A stretch of DNA of 33,153 nt from Laceyella putida (GTDB taxonomy: Bacteria; Bacillota; Bacilli; Thermoactinomycetales; Thermoactinomycetaceae). The stretch lies in contig NZ_JBHTBW010000023.1 of assembly GCF_042665195.1 (NCBI RefSeq), positions 1-33,153 of the forward strand. The letters are read 5' to 3'. Position numbers and translations under genes: made by a program. The notes beneath the pieces were generated by a model. It was not told the DNA's origin and made no database searches. It saw nothing but the letters and a program-made list of their open reading frames with translations. Numbering within the stretch: position 1 is the first letter of the stretch; the number at the start of each line of letters is the position of its first letter. This document shows, piece after piece, positions 22,735 through 31,207 of this stretch.

Positions 22735-22789
22735 ATACATAAGGGTGCTAAACTTAAATTGTAATGTAAGGAAAAAGGAGATTGTTTAT

Positions 22790-23980
22790 ATGAATCCGGT
22801 TTCCCCTCTCATGATAAGAAATGTGACGATTTATGCAGAGACAGGAAAGATTGCGCCAGGATATATCGAGCTTGTTGATGGTAAAATCAAAAATTTCGGA
22901 CCAATGAACCAGATGCCTGACCCCAAAGGTGTCCAGGTGATTGAGCTGTCGGAAGCACACCGAATCATTCCTGGGATGATCGACGTTCATATTCATGGTG
23001 CTGGTGGGGCAGATACCATGGATGCTACGGTGGAAGCGCTTGATACAATGGCCGTACATCTGGCCAAAGAGGGTACGACGAGCTTTCTCGCCACCACCAT
23101 CACGCAATCACACGATAACATTGAAGCCGCATTGGTCAACGCGGCCCATTACATCGAACAGCATCAAGCTCCAGGCAAAGCGGAGTGTGTGGGTGTCCAT
23201 CTCGAAGGCCCATTTATTAACAAGAAGCGTGCCGGCGCGCAGCCGCCAGAGTATATTGTCAACCCAGATCGCGAACAGTTTGCCAAGTGGCAAGAGATGG
23301 CGCGTGGCTGGATCCGCCTGGTTACCTTGGCTCCGGAAGAGCCGGGCGGACTGGAATTGACCCGTTATCTGAAAGAAACAGGTGTCATTGCATCCATCGG
23401 ACATTCCGATGCTTGCTATCACCATGTCGCTGAAGCCATCGATGCGGGACTGAGCCATGTCACCCATTTGTTTAATGGGATGAGAGGTTTTCATCACCGT
23501 GAACCGGGTGTGGCGGGCGCCGCCTTGTTGCGGGATGAGTTAATGGTGGAAATGATCGTTGATGGCATTCACATCGAACGGAACAGTGTCAAAGTGGCAT
23601 ACAAGCAACTCACGTCGGAGCGAATCGTGCTGATTACGGATTCCATGCGGGCGAAATGCCTCAAGAGCGGGACCTATGATCTTGGAGGGCAAGAAGTCAC
23701 GGTAACGGAAACCGACGCCCGACTGGCGGATGGCACACTGGCAGGAAGCATCCTGAAGATGAAAGATGCATTTAAGAATATGCATCATTTCGTCGATTGC
23801 TCCATCGAGCAACTGATTCAAATGACGGCTGGCAATGCCGCCAAAGAGTTAAAATTGGATGATCGCAAAGGAAGCATTGCGGTGGGAAAAGATGCGGATA
23901 TTGTGGTCCTTGACGAAAATCTGGAAGTGATGATGACAATTTGCCGTGGGGCAATTGCTTATCAAGCAAAGGAGCAATGA
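22790..23980 (+). CDS. nagA: N-acetylglucosamine-6-phosphate deacetylase
   Basis: NagA removes acetate from GlcNAc-6-P. The ATG at 22790 has AAAAGGAGA in place; the open frame extends 33 codons upstream across the operator, which is not coding. The 396 residues form an amidohydrolase barrel: metal-binding H67 and H69 in GMIDVHIHGAGG, HLEGPFINKKRAGAQPP (Glu ligand), IGHSDA and THLFNGM (His ligands), and catalytic Asp in LITDSM. This is the first gene of the operon; nagB follows after seven bases. Confidence 0.96.
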   Translation: MNPVSPLMIRNVTIYAETGKIAPGYIELVDGKIKNFGPMNQMPDPKGVQVIELSEAHRIIPGMIDVHIHGAGGADTMDATVEALDTMAVHLAKEGTTSFLATTITQSHDNIEAALVNAAHYIEQHQAPGKAECVGVHLEGPFINKKRAGAQPPEYIVNPDREQFAKWQEMARGWIRLVTLAPEEPGGLELTRYLKETGVIASIGHSDACYHHVAEAIDAGLSHVTHLFNGMRGFHHREPGVAGAALLRDELMVEMIVDGIHIERNSVKVAYKQLTSERIVLITDSMRAKCLKSGTYDLGGQEVTVTETDARLADGTLAGSILKMKDAFKNMHHFVDCSIEQLIQMTAGNAAKELKLDDRKGSIAVGKDADIVVLDENLEVMMTICRGAIAYQAKEQ

Positions 23981-23987
23981 TCAAAAA

Positions 23988-24710
23988 ATGGAGATCATCA
24001 GAGCGAGAGATTATGACGAACTATGTGAACACGCGGCAACGATGATCATCGCTCAAGTCCAGCAAAACCGCCATTCTGTGTTGGGGTTGGCCACAGGGGC
24101 AACCCCAACCGGCATCTATCAAAAAATGATTGCCGATCACCGGAAGCACGGGACATCGTATGCCGGAGTGCGCACATTTAATCTGGACGAATATGTCGGG
24201 TTGGCGCCGGAACATCCAAGCAGCTTTGCCTATTATATGCGCAAGCATTTGTTTGCGCATCTGGATATTTCACCGGAACAGACGCATATCCCTTCAGGTG
24301 TAGCGACAAACTTACAGGTGGAGTGCCAACAATACGAAGACGCGATTGCGTCTACAGGCGGCATTGACTTGCAGATCTTAGGGATTGGCATAAATGGACA
24401 TATCGGGTTTAATGAACCCGGAACGTCATTTCAATCAGCAACGCACGTGGTTACATTGACGGAATCGACCAAAGAAGCGAATCGCCGTTATTTCACCAAG
24501 GAAGAAGAAATGCCCACCCATGCGATTACCATGGGCTTGGCAACAATCATGCAAAGTAAGAAAATTATCCTATTGGTGTCGGGTAAGCATAAAGCGCCCG
24601 TCTTGCACCGCTTGTTGAATGAGCCGATGTCGGAAGATTTACCTGCTTCCATCTTGAAACAACATTCCCATGTGACCATCATCGCTGATGAAGAGGCCTG
24701 GAATCTGTAG
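23988..24710 (+). CDS. nagB: Glucosamine-6-phosphate deaminase
   Basis: NagB converts GlcN-6-P to fructose-6-P and ammonia. The start is the ATG at 23988 (MEIIRARDYDE), seven bases after nagA, with GGAG from the end of nagA as ribosome site. The 240 residues include LATGATPTGIY for phosphate binding, D67 in FNLDEYVGL and GIGINGHIGFNEPG with N136 and H138. Asn replaces the E. coli Asp at 136, as in the Bacillus type. The short C-terminus without the E. coli allosteric extension suggests a non-allosteric enzyme. Confidence 0.95.
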   Translation: MEIIRARDYDELCEHAATMIIAQVQQNRHSVLGLATGATPTGIYQKMIADHRKHGTSYAGVRTFNLDEYVGLAPEHPSSFAYYMRKHLFAHLDISPEQTHIPSGVATNLQVECQQYEDAIASTGGIDLQILGIGINGHIGFNEPGTSFQSATHVVTLTESTKEANRRYFTKEEEMPTHAITMGLATIMQSKKIILLVSGKHKAPVLHRLLNEPMSEDLPASILKQHSHVTIIADEEAWNL

Positions 24711-24725
24711 AGAGGGGATATGAAT

Positions 24726-25460
24726 ATGGTTTTGAAGTTTATGGAGTTAATAGAGAAGAAGCTGGCAGAGCTAAAGCGGGAAGAACTGCCGGTGATGCGG
24801 GAAGCCGCAAGGTTGATTGCTGATGCCATTCAACAAGAAGGAATTGTCCATTTGTTTGGATGTGGTCACTCCCACTTGCTAGCGGAGGATGTGTTTTACC
24901 GCGCGGGTGGGTTAGTTCCCATCCATCCAATTTTTATAGAAGAGTTGATGTTGCACAAGGGGGCCGTGCGTTCATCGCAATTGGAACGGCAACATGGTTT
25001 GGCAAAGACGTTTATGGCGGAGCAACCGATCCAACCGGGAGATGTGATGATCGTGATCTCCACTTCAGGCATCAACCCGGTGCCAATCGAAGCGGCTCTT
25101 TTGGCCGGGGAAAAAGGGGCCAAAGTGATCGGTTTAACGTCGCTCGCGTATGCCGATGGTGTGCCGTCACGCCATAATTCAGGCAAGCATCTGTCGGAAG
25201 TGGTTGACTTGGTATTAAACAATCATGTAGATCAAGGCGATGCTTTGCTTTCCCATGGACAGGTACCGGCAAAATTTGGCCCGAGTTCAACGATATTGGG
25301 TTCATTTATTTTGCAGTCCGTGCTGGTTGAAGCGGTCGAGCGGTTGGTTGAAGCGGGAGTGGAAGTGCCTGTTTTTCGAAGCGGCAATATACCGGGAGCC
25401 GATGAATACAACCAAGGTTTAATAGAAAAGTATGCCAAAAAGATACCGATTCTTAAATAA
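24726..25460 (+). CDS. SIS-domain phosphosugar protein (UPF0309 type)
   Basis: A 244-residue protein with one sugar-isomerase fold. The ATG at 24726 is preferred over 24720, which would be only two bases from AGAGGGG. The phosphosugar-binding motifs HLFGCGHSHLLAEDVFYRAG and MIVISTSGINPVPIEAALLA are clear. The C-terminal half (SHGQVPAKFGPSSTILGSF, RSGNIPGADEYN) is typical of the UPF0309 group. Members may be amino-sugar-phosphate isomerases, MurQ-like etherases or sensors; the reaction is not established. Placement directly after nagB points to an amino-sugar phosphate such as one derived from MurNAc or GlcNAc. Confidence 0.85.
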   Translation: MVLKFMELIEKKLAELKREELPVMREAARLIADAIQQEGIVHLFGCGHSHLLAEDVFYRAGGLVPIHPIFIEELMLHKGAVRSSQLERQHGLAKTFMAEQPIQPGDVMIVISTSGINPVPIEAALLAGEKGAKVIGLTSLAYADGVPSRHNSGKHLSEVVDLVLNNHVDQGDALLSHGQVPAKFGPSSTILGSFILQSVLVEAVERLVEAGVEVPVFRSGNIPGADEYNQGLIEKYAKKIPILK

Positions 25461-25492
25461 AAATATGAATATAATTTAGTATTGACATAACT

Positions 25493-25523
25493 TTGACAAC
25501 TTTATAAAATTGGTATAGTCAAT
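25493..25523 (+). promoter_or_regulatory. Second NagR operator and promoter
   Basis: ATTGGTATAGTCAAT (25509-25523) repeats the TGGTATAG-N-CAA core of the nagA site. TTGACA (25493-25498) with TATAGT (25514-25519) inside the operator forms a promoter with a short 15-bp spacer; another TTGACA lies at 25482. A repressor here would block transporter transcription. Confidence 0.65.
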
Positions 25524-25555
25524 ATTACAAATTTTCTTGAGGTTGGTGAAAAGGC

Positions 25556-26824
25556 ATGCGGAAATGTGGGACAGGCCTTCTTGCAATCGTTCTTACCTTG
25601 ATGATCGCTCTGACCGGTTGTTCGCCAAGCGCAGATGGCGGCAAGATCAAACTGCGCATTGTGACGATGTTTGGTGGAACAGACCCTGCGAAGAAAACAT
25701 ATGACCAAGCTTTAAAAGATTTTATGAAAGCGCACCCAGATGTCGAAATAGTCGATGAATCGATGACGGCTACAGGTGATGACTTCCGCACGAAAGTGAA
25801 GACGGACTTCGCTTCAGGCAACGAACCCGACGTGACATTCTTCTTCACAGGAGCGGAAGCCGAGCCGATCGTCCAATCTGGCGCCGTCATTCCTTACGAT
25901 GAACTCTTTGCGAAAGATAAAGCGTGGGGGGATGCGTTTTCCGAAAACGTCAAAACGCAAATGAAAGCGAAAGATGACAAAATATACGCGGTTCCTGTAA
26001 CTGGGTTCTATGAAGGGCTGTTTGTTAACAAAAGCTTGTTTGAGAAGTACAATCTCGAATTGCCAACGGATTGGGATAAATTCAACAAAGCAGTCGAAAT
26101 CTTCGCCGAAAACGGAATTGTGCCAATTGCCGGGTCGTTGGAGGAATCCTACTACCTGATCGAACATTTCATCTTGTCCGCCGGTGGCCCCGCAGGTCAT
26201 AACAGCAAATTTGATAACGGTATTCACCCAACTTGGGCACAAGGTTTGGAACAAATCAAAGAGGTGTATGACAAAGGCGGTTTCCCAAAAGACGCGTTGA
26301 CCATGAAAGACGCGCAAGCGCAAGAGCTGTTCAAGAACAAGCAAGCGGCCATGATCGTCAACGGATCTTGGATCTTGGGCGGCTTGACGGATAAAGAAGA
26401 TGTGGAAGTGTTGCCTTTTCCGGTGTTGCCGGGTGGCAAAGCCAATCCGAAAGATTTGGTTGCCGGCTATACCTCCGGTTTCTACCTGAGCAAAAAGTCT
26501 CATGAAGACAAGGATAAAAAAGGCTTGGCGTTGGAGCTGATCAAGTATCTCACTTCTAAAGACATGATTAAGAAATTCGCGGAAGCCAATGGCGGGGTGC
26601 CAGCAGTAGATGTAACGGTAGACAGTTTGCCAACCGTAGCGAAAAACGGCCACAAAATGGTGCAAGAAGCCAGCTCCCTGTCCTTGCCGATCGACGCGCA
26701 AATCTCAGCTGAAGCGTTTAACGAAATTAGAAAAGGCATTCCTTACATCGTGCAAGGCAAGAAAACCATTCAAGATGTCTTGAGCGCAGCCCAGAAAATT
26801 GAGCAAGAAAAAACGAAAAAGTAA
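25556..26824 (+). CDS. Amino-sugar ABC transporter binding lipoprotein
   Basis: A 422-residue family 1 (cluster B) extracellular solute-binding protein. The signal ends in LTGC with Cys22 as the lipid anchor. The mature part starts with KIKLRIVTMFGGTDPAKKTY, then VEIVDES, and later has GSWILGGL and the YTSGFYLSKKS region, which form the two-lobed sugar-binding fold. The operon setting implies GlcNAc, chitobiose or cell-wall disaccharides as ligand; sequence alone does not separate these. The gene has its own promoter/operator, and a long hairpin separates it from the permease genes. Confidence 0.9.
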   Translation: MRKCGTGLLAIVLTLMIALTGCSPSADGGKIKLRIVTMFGGTDPAKKTYDQALKDFMKAHPDVEIVDESMTATGDDFRTKVKTDFASGNEPDVTFFFTGAEAEPIVQSGAVIPYDELFAKDKAWGDAFSENVKTQMKAKDDKIYAVPVTGFYEGLFVNKSLFEKYNLELPTDWDKFNKAVEIFAENGIVPIAGSLEESYYLIEHFILSAGGPAGHNSKFDNGIHPTWAQGLEQIKEVYDKGGFPKDALTMKDAQAQELFKNKQAAMIVNGSWILGGLTDKEDVEVLPFPVLPGGKANPKDLVAGYTSGFYLSKKSHEDKDKKGLALELIKYLTSKDMIKKFAEANGGVPAVDVTVDSLPTVAKNGHKMVQEASSLSLPIDAQISAEAFNEIRKGIPYIVQGKKTIQDVLSAAQKIEQEKTKK

Positions 26825-26839
26825 ATATCGATTGAGGCA

Positions 26840-26878
26840 AAAGCGGAAGTTTTGCGTATGATGCAAGGCTTCCGCTTT
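26840..26878 (+). other. Intercistronic stem-loop
   Basis: AAAGCGGAAG pairs with CTTCCGCTTT and an inner TTGC/GCAA stem extends it. What follows is A-rich, not T-rich, so this is not a terminator. Such stem-loops stabilise the upstream message and give excess binding protein over permease. Confidence 0.65.
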
Positions 26879-26900
26879 AAAAAAAGAAAGGAGCTTTCCC

Positions 26901-27767
26901 ATGCACAAGGGTGATCGAAGCGTCATTTTTCTTTTTTTGCTACCAACGGTCTTACTGACGGGCGTGTTTCTATATTATCCGTTCATTCGCAGTATCATCA
27001 AAAGTTTCTATTACTCCGATGGCTTGTTCGTCAACCGGTTTGTCGGTCTCGATAACTACATTCGCTTGGCGGAGGATGAAGTTGTGAAGATGGCCACACT
27101 CAATACGTTGGAAATCATGTTGTATGCGGTGGTTTTCCAAGTGGGATTGGGTGTTGTGCTAGCCATCCTGGTGGATTCGATCCGCTTTGGCAAAAACTTT
27201 TTCCGATCCACCTTCTTCTTTCCAGTCGCCATCTCGGCTACGGCAATCGGACTTATGTTTACGCTTTTTTATAACTATGACAATGGCATGTTGAACCAGA
27301 TTCTGGTCCACTTCGGTTTCAAAAAGATCGTCTGGATGACAGAAGAAACCTCCCTGCTGGCGGTCGCGATCCCAACCATCTGGCAATATGTTGGGTTTTA
27401 CTTTGTCATCGTGCTGACGGCCATGTCCAAGATTCCCGATGATTTTTATGAAGCTGCGCAATTGGAAGGGATTACTGGCTTTCAAAAGACGATTCACATT
27501 ACCATCCCCTTGATTTGGAGTGATGTGAAGACTTCGATCCTGTTGGCGATCACAGGCGCCCTGAAAGTGTTTGAACTCGTGTTTATCATCAGTGGCGGCG
27601 GTCCCGCCAACTCGTCTGAAGTATTGGGAACGTATATGTATCAAAAAACATTTACCAGCCAAGCTTTTGGGTATGGCGCGACGATTGCCGTATGGATCGT
27701 CATCTTGGGACTCTTGTTCTCATTCATCGCCCAACACTTGTTGAAGCAAGAAGAAATCACCTATTAG
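26901..27767 (+). CDS. Sugar ABC permease, MalF type
   Basis: A 288-residue inner-membrane protein with six helices, beginning with HKGDRSVIFLFLLPTVLLTG. The EAA loop that docks on the ATPase is EAAQLEGITGFQKTIHITIP. AAAGGAG precedes the ATG. It pairs with the next gene as a permease heterodimer. The cluster has no ATP-binding gene, so a shared MsmX-type ATPase elsewhere must energise it. Confidence 0.93.
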   Translation: MHKGDRSVIFLFLLPTVLLTGVFLYYPFIRSIIKSFYYSDGLFVNRFVGLDNYIRLAEDEVVKMATLNTLEIMLYAVVFQVGLGVVLAILVDSIRFGKNFFRSTFFFPVAISATAIGLMFTLFYNYDNGMLNQILVHFGFKKIVWMTEETSLLAVAIPTIWQYVGFYFVIVLTAMSKIPDDFYEAAQLEGITGFQKTIHITIPLIWSDVKTSILLAITGALKVFELVFIISGGGPANSSEVLGTYMYQKTFTSQAFGYGATIAVWIVILGLLFSFIAQHLLKQEEITY

Positions 27768-27785
27768 AAGATGGAAGGAAATGAG

Positions 27786-28661
27786 GTGGGGAAGTTGAAA
27801 CATAAGACGGTATGGGAAAAAATGACGCTGGCTCTGTATAGACAGAAGATGGTGCGGATGGTCGTTTATGTGTGTTTGGGTTTATGGTCGTTGACCACGA
27901 TTTATCCGCTGTTCTGGGTGATCAACAACTCGTTGAAACCATCGCAACAAGTGGTGAATGATTCTTTTTCCGTGGCCTTGAGCCCGACGGTCGACAACTA
28001 TATGAAAGCGTTTGAGCAAGTCAATATCGGGCAAAGTTATCTTAACAGTTTCATCATGTCCGGTGGTACGGTATTATTAACTCTGTTGTGCGGTGGTATG
28101 GCCGCCTATGTTTTGTCCCGGTTCCAATTCCGCTTGCGCGCGCTCATTCAAACCACCTTGGTGGCCAGTTTGTTAATTCCAGCGTTTGCTACGGTGGTGC
28201 CTGTGTTTGAGATCTTGAAAGATCTTCAGCTGTTAAATACGTATTGGGCCTTGATCATTCCGCATACGGCCGGTTTTTTGCCGTTTACCATCCTGGTGTT
28301 GTCCGCGTATATGGCTACCGTCCCGAAAGATTTGGAAGAGGCGGCCATTATGGACGGATGTAACCGCTTCTCCATTTTCTGGCGCATTATGCTGCCCGTA
28401 TCGCGGCCCGCGTTCATTACCGCGAGCATCTTTGTTTTCCTGTGGTCATACAATGACTTATTCTCGGCGCTGATTTTCGTTCCGCAAGAAGACGTGCGAC
28501 CCATCAATGTGCTCTTGACGACGGTCAGTTCGCAATACGGGACGGATTACGGCTTGTTAACCGCGGCGGTGACGCTGACACTGATTCCCGTCATCGTGTT
28601 GTACAGTGTGGCGCAACGACATGTGATCAAAGGGTTAACCTCAGGTGCGGTGAAAGGATAA
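27786..28661 (+). CDS. Sugar ABC permease, MalG type
   Basis: The partner permease, six helices, with EAA loop EEAAIMDGCNRFSIFWRIML and the conserved WSYNDLFSAL end region. The start is uncertain. An ATG at 27771 has no ribosome site, whereas a GTG at 27786 is preceded by GGAAGGAAATGAG; the GTG was chosen (about 291 residues). It starts within 20 bases of the previous stop, so the two are co-transcribed and probably coupled. Confidence 0.9.
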   Translation: MGKLKHKTVWEKMTLALYRQKMVRMVVYVCLGLWSLTTIYPLFWVINNSLKPSQQVVNDSFSVALSPTVDNYMKAFEQVNIGQSYLNSFIMSGGTVLLTLLCGGMAAYVLSRFQFRLRALIQTTLVASLLIPAFATVVPVFEILKDLQLLNTYWALIIPHTAGFLPFTILVLSAYMATVPKDLEEAAIMDGCNRFSIFWRIMLPVSRPAFITASIFVFLWSYNDLFSALIFVPQEDVRPINVLLTTVSSQYGTDYGLLTAAVTLTLIPVIVLYSVAQRHVIKGLTSGAVKG

Positions 28662-28673
28662 GGAGGTAGTTGG

Positions 28674-30272
28674 ATGAGCCGTTGGGTGGAAGAGCGGTTG
28701 CAATCGCTTACCTTGGAACAAAAGATCGGCCAATTATTGGTGGGACAGGCGGAAGGAACGGAGGTGAGTGAGTCCTTCCGTCGCTTTATCGAGAAAATTC
28801 CGATAGCCGGATATCGCATCAATGGCCCCAACATCGAGCATCCGGGCCAGGTCAAGTCGTTAACCGCTGAGATTCAGCGGATATATGCGCGGTTGGGCTT
28901 GGACTTTCCCGTCATTTTTGCATGTGATCAAGAGGGGGGCGTTTTAAGCGTTTTTGGTGACTGTGTCAGTGAATTTCCTGGTAATATGGCATTAGGTGCA
29001 GCTGATTCAGTGGCCTTGACCGAACGCCAAGGCCAATTGGTGGGTTGGGAGCTGTCGGAAATGGGAATGAATCATTTGCTGGCGCCTGTGGCAGACCTGA
29101 ATCTGGAAAAGCAAAATCCGGTGATTGGCGTCCGTTCATTTGGGGATGACCCCGAGCGGGTCGCCAGCCATTGCATTCATTTTCAGCGAGGGGCCAATCG
29201 CGGAGGCGTTGCGGTGAGCGCCAAGCATTTCCCTGGTCATGGAAATACGGCGACAGATACGCATTTGGGGCTGGCGACAAACCATACTGAAAAGGACGTG
29301 TTGCGACGGACGGAATTGGTTCCATTTCAAAAGATGGTCAACGCCGGGGTGGATTCGGTCATGGTGACACATGTCGTCTTTTCCGAATGGGGTTCCATGC
29401 CGGCCAGCTTGTCCCCTACCGTGATTAGCGGCTTGTTGCGCCATGAGATGGGGTACGACGGATTGGTCATCACCGACGATTTGGCCATGGGAGCGGTGCG
29501 CAACCTTGTTTCCGCTGGTGAGTCGGTGTTGCGCTTCATCCAAGCGGGTGGGGATATCGCTTATATGCATGACGGAAGGGCTTCGATTGAAGAAGCTTAC
29601 GGGCGCTTGTTGGAAGCGGTTCGATCAGGGGAGTTGACGGAAGAACGGATTCATCTCTCGCTAAGGCGGATCTTGCGGTTTAAGCAAAGGATTGCGACTT
29701 ATCAGCATGCCAGGGAAAAGCTCGGAACATCGGGAACGGATTTGGCGCGACAGGTCGCTGAACAATCCATCACGTTGCTGCGCGATCCGGGCCGGCTGCT
29801 CCCTGTGGCGCCGGATAAAAAGTTGTTGGTGGTCTTACCGCAGCTTTGCAATCTCTCAGAAGCGGATACCTCTGATCAACAAGAAATGAAGTTGGTCACT
29901 TATCTCAAACAAGCCTATCCCCAGGTGTCCGTTGTGGAGCTGTCGCTTGACGAAGCAGCAAGGGATGGGTTATGGCAAAAAGCGAATGAAGCGGATCTCA
30001 TCTTGCAGGGAACGATCAACGCTTATCGTTTCCCTGGGCAGATCGCGGTGATGAAAAAATTAGCCGAAATCCGACCTCTTATTGCAATCATGCTGCGGGA
30101 CCCGTATGATAGTGAGTTGATTCCATTCGATACGACGGTATTGGCCACCTATGCTGTCACTGAACAACAGATGGCCACCCTGGTTCGTCAGCTTCAAGGA
30201 GCGCTCACTTTTAAAGGGAAAGTGCCGGTAAAGTTAGATGACCATGTGAAAAGAAGGAAGGAAGAATGGTGA
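28674..30272 (+). CDS. nagZ: GH3 beta-N-acetylhexosaminidase
   Basis: The enzyme releases terminal GlcNAc from chitobiose or muropeptides. AAGGAGG before the ATG; 532 residues. There is no signal peptide, so it should act in the cytoplasm on imported sugars. The (beta/alpha)8 domain has CDQEGG (84-89), KHFPGHGNTATDTH (184-197) with the D195/H197 dyad that serves as NagZ acid/base, and nucleophile D268 in VITDDLAMGA. A second alpha/beta domain (about 350-525) gives the two-domain layout of B. subtilis NagZ (YbbD), which by contrast is exported. The stop overlaps the start of nagR. Confidence 0.92.
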   Translation: MSRWVEERLQSLTLEQKIGQLLVGQAEGTEVSESFRRFIEKIPIAGYRINGPNIEHPGQVKSLTAEIQRIYARLGLDFPVIFACDQEGGVLSVFGDCVSEFPGNMALGAADSVALTERQGQLVGWELSEMGMNHLLAPVADLNLEKQNPVIGVRSFGDDPERVASHCIHFQRGANRGGVAVSAKHFPGHGNTATDTHLGLATNHTEKDVLRRTELVPFQKMVNAGVDSVMVTHVVFSEWGSMPASLSPTVISGLLRHEMGYDGLVITDDLAMGAVRNLVSAGESVLRFIQAGGDIAYMHDGRASIEEAYGRLLEAVRSGELTEERIHLSLRRILRFKQRIATYQHAREKLGTSGTDLARQVAEQSITLLRDPGRLLPVAPDKKLLVVLPQLCNLSEADTSDQQEMKLVTYLKQAYPQVSVVELSLDEAARDGLWQKANEADLILQGTINAYRFPGQIAVMKKLAEIRPLIAIMLRDPYDSELIPFDTTVLATYAVTEQQMATLVRQLQGALTFKGKVPVKLDDHVKRRKEEW

Positions 30273-31018
30273 AGAAGCAAACCATGCGCAAGGTATTGAA
30301 AAACAGTCCGATTCCTTTATATTACCAGTTGAAAGAAATCATTCAAGAGATGATAGATAATGAAGAACTGAAACCCGGCGACGCGATTCCGCCTGAGCGC
30401 GAATTGTGCGAAATCCATAACATCAGCCGCATGACGGCACGTAAAGCGGTGATTGCCTTGGTCAATGAAGGGGTTTTATATCGGGAGCAAGGCAAAGGAA
30501 CGTTTGTGGCAGAGCCCAAACCGAAGCACCTGATTACGCGGCTCAAAGGTTTCACCGAAGAAATGGAAGGAAAGGGCGTGACAGTGGAGACGCGAATTTT
30601 AAACTTTTCGATCGTTGAAGCCACGCTCAATTTGAAAAGGAATTTGCGGATGCTTCCGCATCACGAACATGTGGCTGAAATCAAGCGGTTGCGGATCGTC
30701 GATGGGGAACCTTTGGCGTTGGAAACGGTTTGGCTTGATGAGCAGAAAGTGCCTGGGTTAAATAAGGAGATGCTGGAAGGACAATCGTTATATGCCGTCT
30801 TAAAAGACAATTATCAGTACCAACCCCTATACGCAAGGCAAACAATTGAACCCGTTCTAACCAACGAGTATGAGAGCAAGCTGTTGGGACTGCCGAATCA
30901 TTCATTGGCGATCCTGTTTCAGCGGACGACCTATTTGGCGCAGGATGAAGTGATGGAGTATACGCGCTGTATTTATCGGTCTGACCGCTATAAGTATGAG
31001 ATTTTTCTGCAACCATAA
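30266..31018 (+). CDS. nagR: GntR/HutC-family regulator of amino-sugar genes
   Basis: A 250-residue repressor overlapping the GH3 gene by seven bases (ATGGTGA), with GAAGGAAGGAAG as ribosome site. A winged HTH spans about 12-80: PLYYQLKEIIQEMIDN, LKPGDAIPPERELCE, SRMTARKAVIALVNEGVLYR, GKGTFVAEP. A UTRA ligand domain follows (about 95-245). This matches NagR/YvoA, which releases its operators on binding GlcN-6-P or GlcNAc-6-P. The two operator-like sequences in this cluster are its probable targets, making the operon self-controlled. Confidence 0.93.
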   Translation: MVKKQTMRKVLKNSPIPLYYQLKEIIQEMIDNEELKPGDAIPPERELCEIHNISRMTARKAVIALVNEGVLYREQGKGTFVAEPKPKHLITRLKGFTEEMEGKGVTVETRILNFSIVEATLNLKRNLRMLPHHEHVAEIKRLRIVDGEPLALETVWLDEQKVPGLNKEMLEGQSLYAVLKDNYQYQPLYARQTIEPVLTNEYESKLLGLPNHSLAILFQRTTYLAQDEVMEYTRCIYRSDRYKYEIFLQP

Positions 31019-31030
31019 ATCTTTAAGGAT

Positions 31031-31066
31031 AGAAGAGAGATTGAATGCGATCTCTCTTCTTTTTTA
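31031..31066 (+). terminator. Terminator of the nag operon
   Basis: AGAAGAGAGAT (31031-31041) pairs perfectly with ATCTCTCTTCT (31050-31060) and runs into a T-tract, 12 bases after nagR. Confidence 0.9.
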
Positions 31067-31207
31067 TGAAAATGAATGAAAGTATTTATTTCATTAAGTT
31101 GAATGGTTGTGTTAAAATATGATTGAACATTTGTAATTTTAAACCTTTTACATAGAATAAGTATGGGTTTATATCTTATTATGTGGTTGTAGAAAGTGGT
31201 GAAAATA

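Larger units (their letters stand above)
22466..22789. other. Regulatory and repeat-bearing spacer before nagA
   Basis: No gene. It contains the solo hairpin repeat (22537-22575), a plus-strand terminator (22603-22629) and the nagA operator (22720-22734). Confidence 0.6.

Noticed and set aside
25814..26701. 295-codon open frame antisense to the solute-binding protein
   Set aside because: It is a shadow of codon usage on the opposite strand and has no ribosome site. Its Phe/Arg-rich composition is typical of antisense frames.
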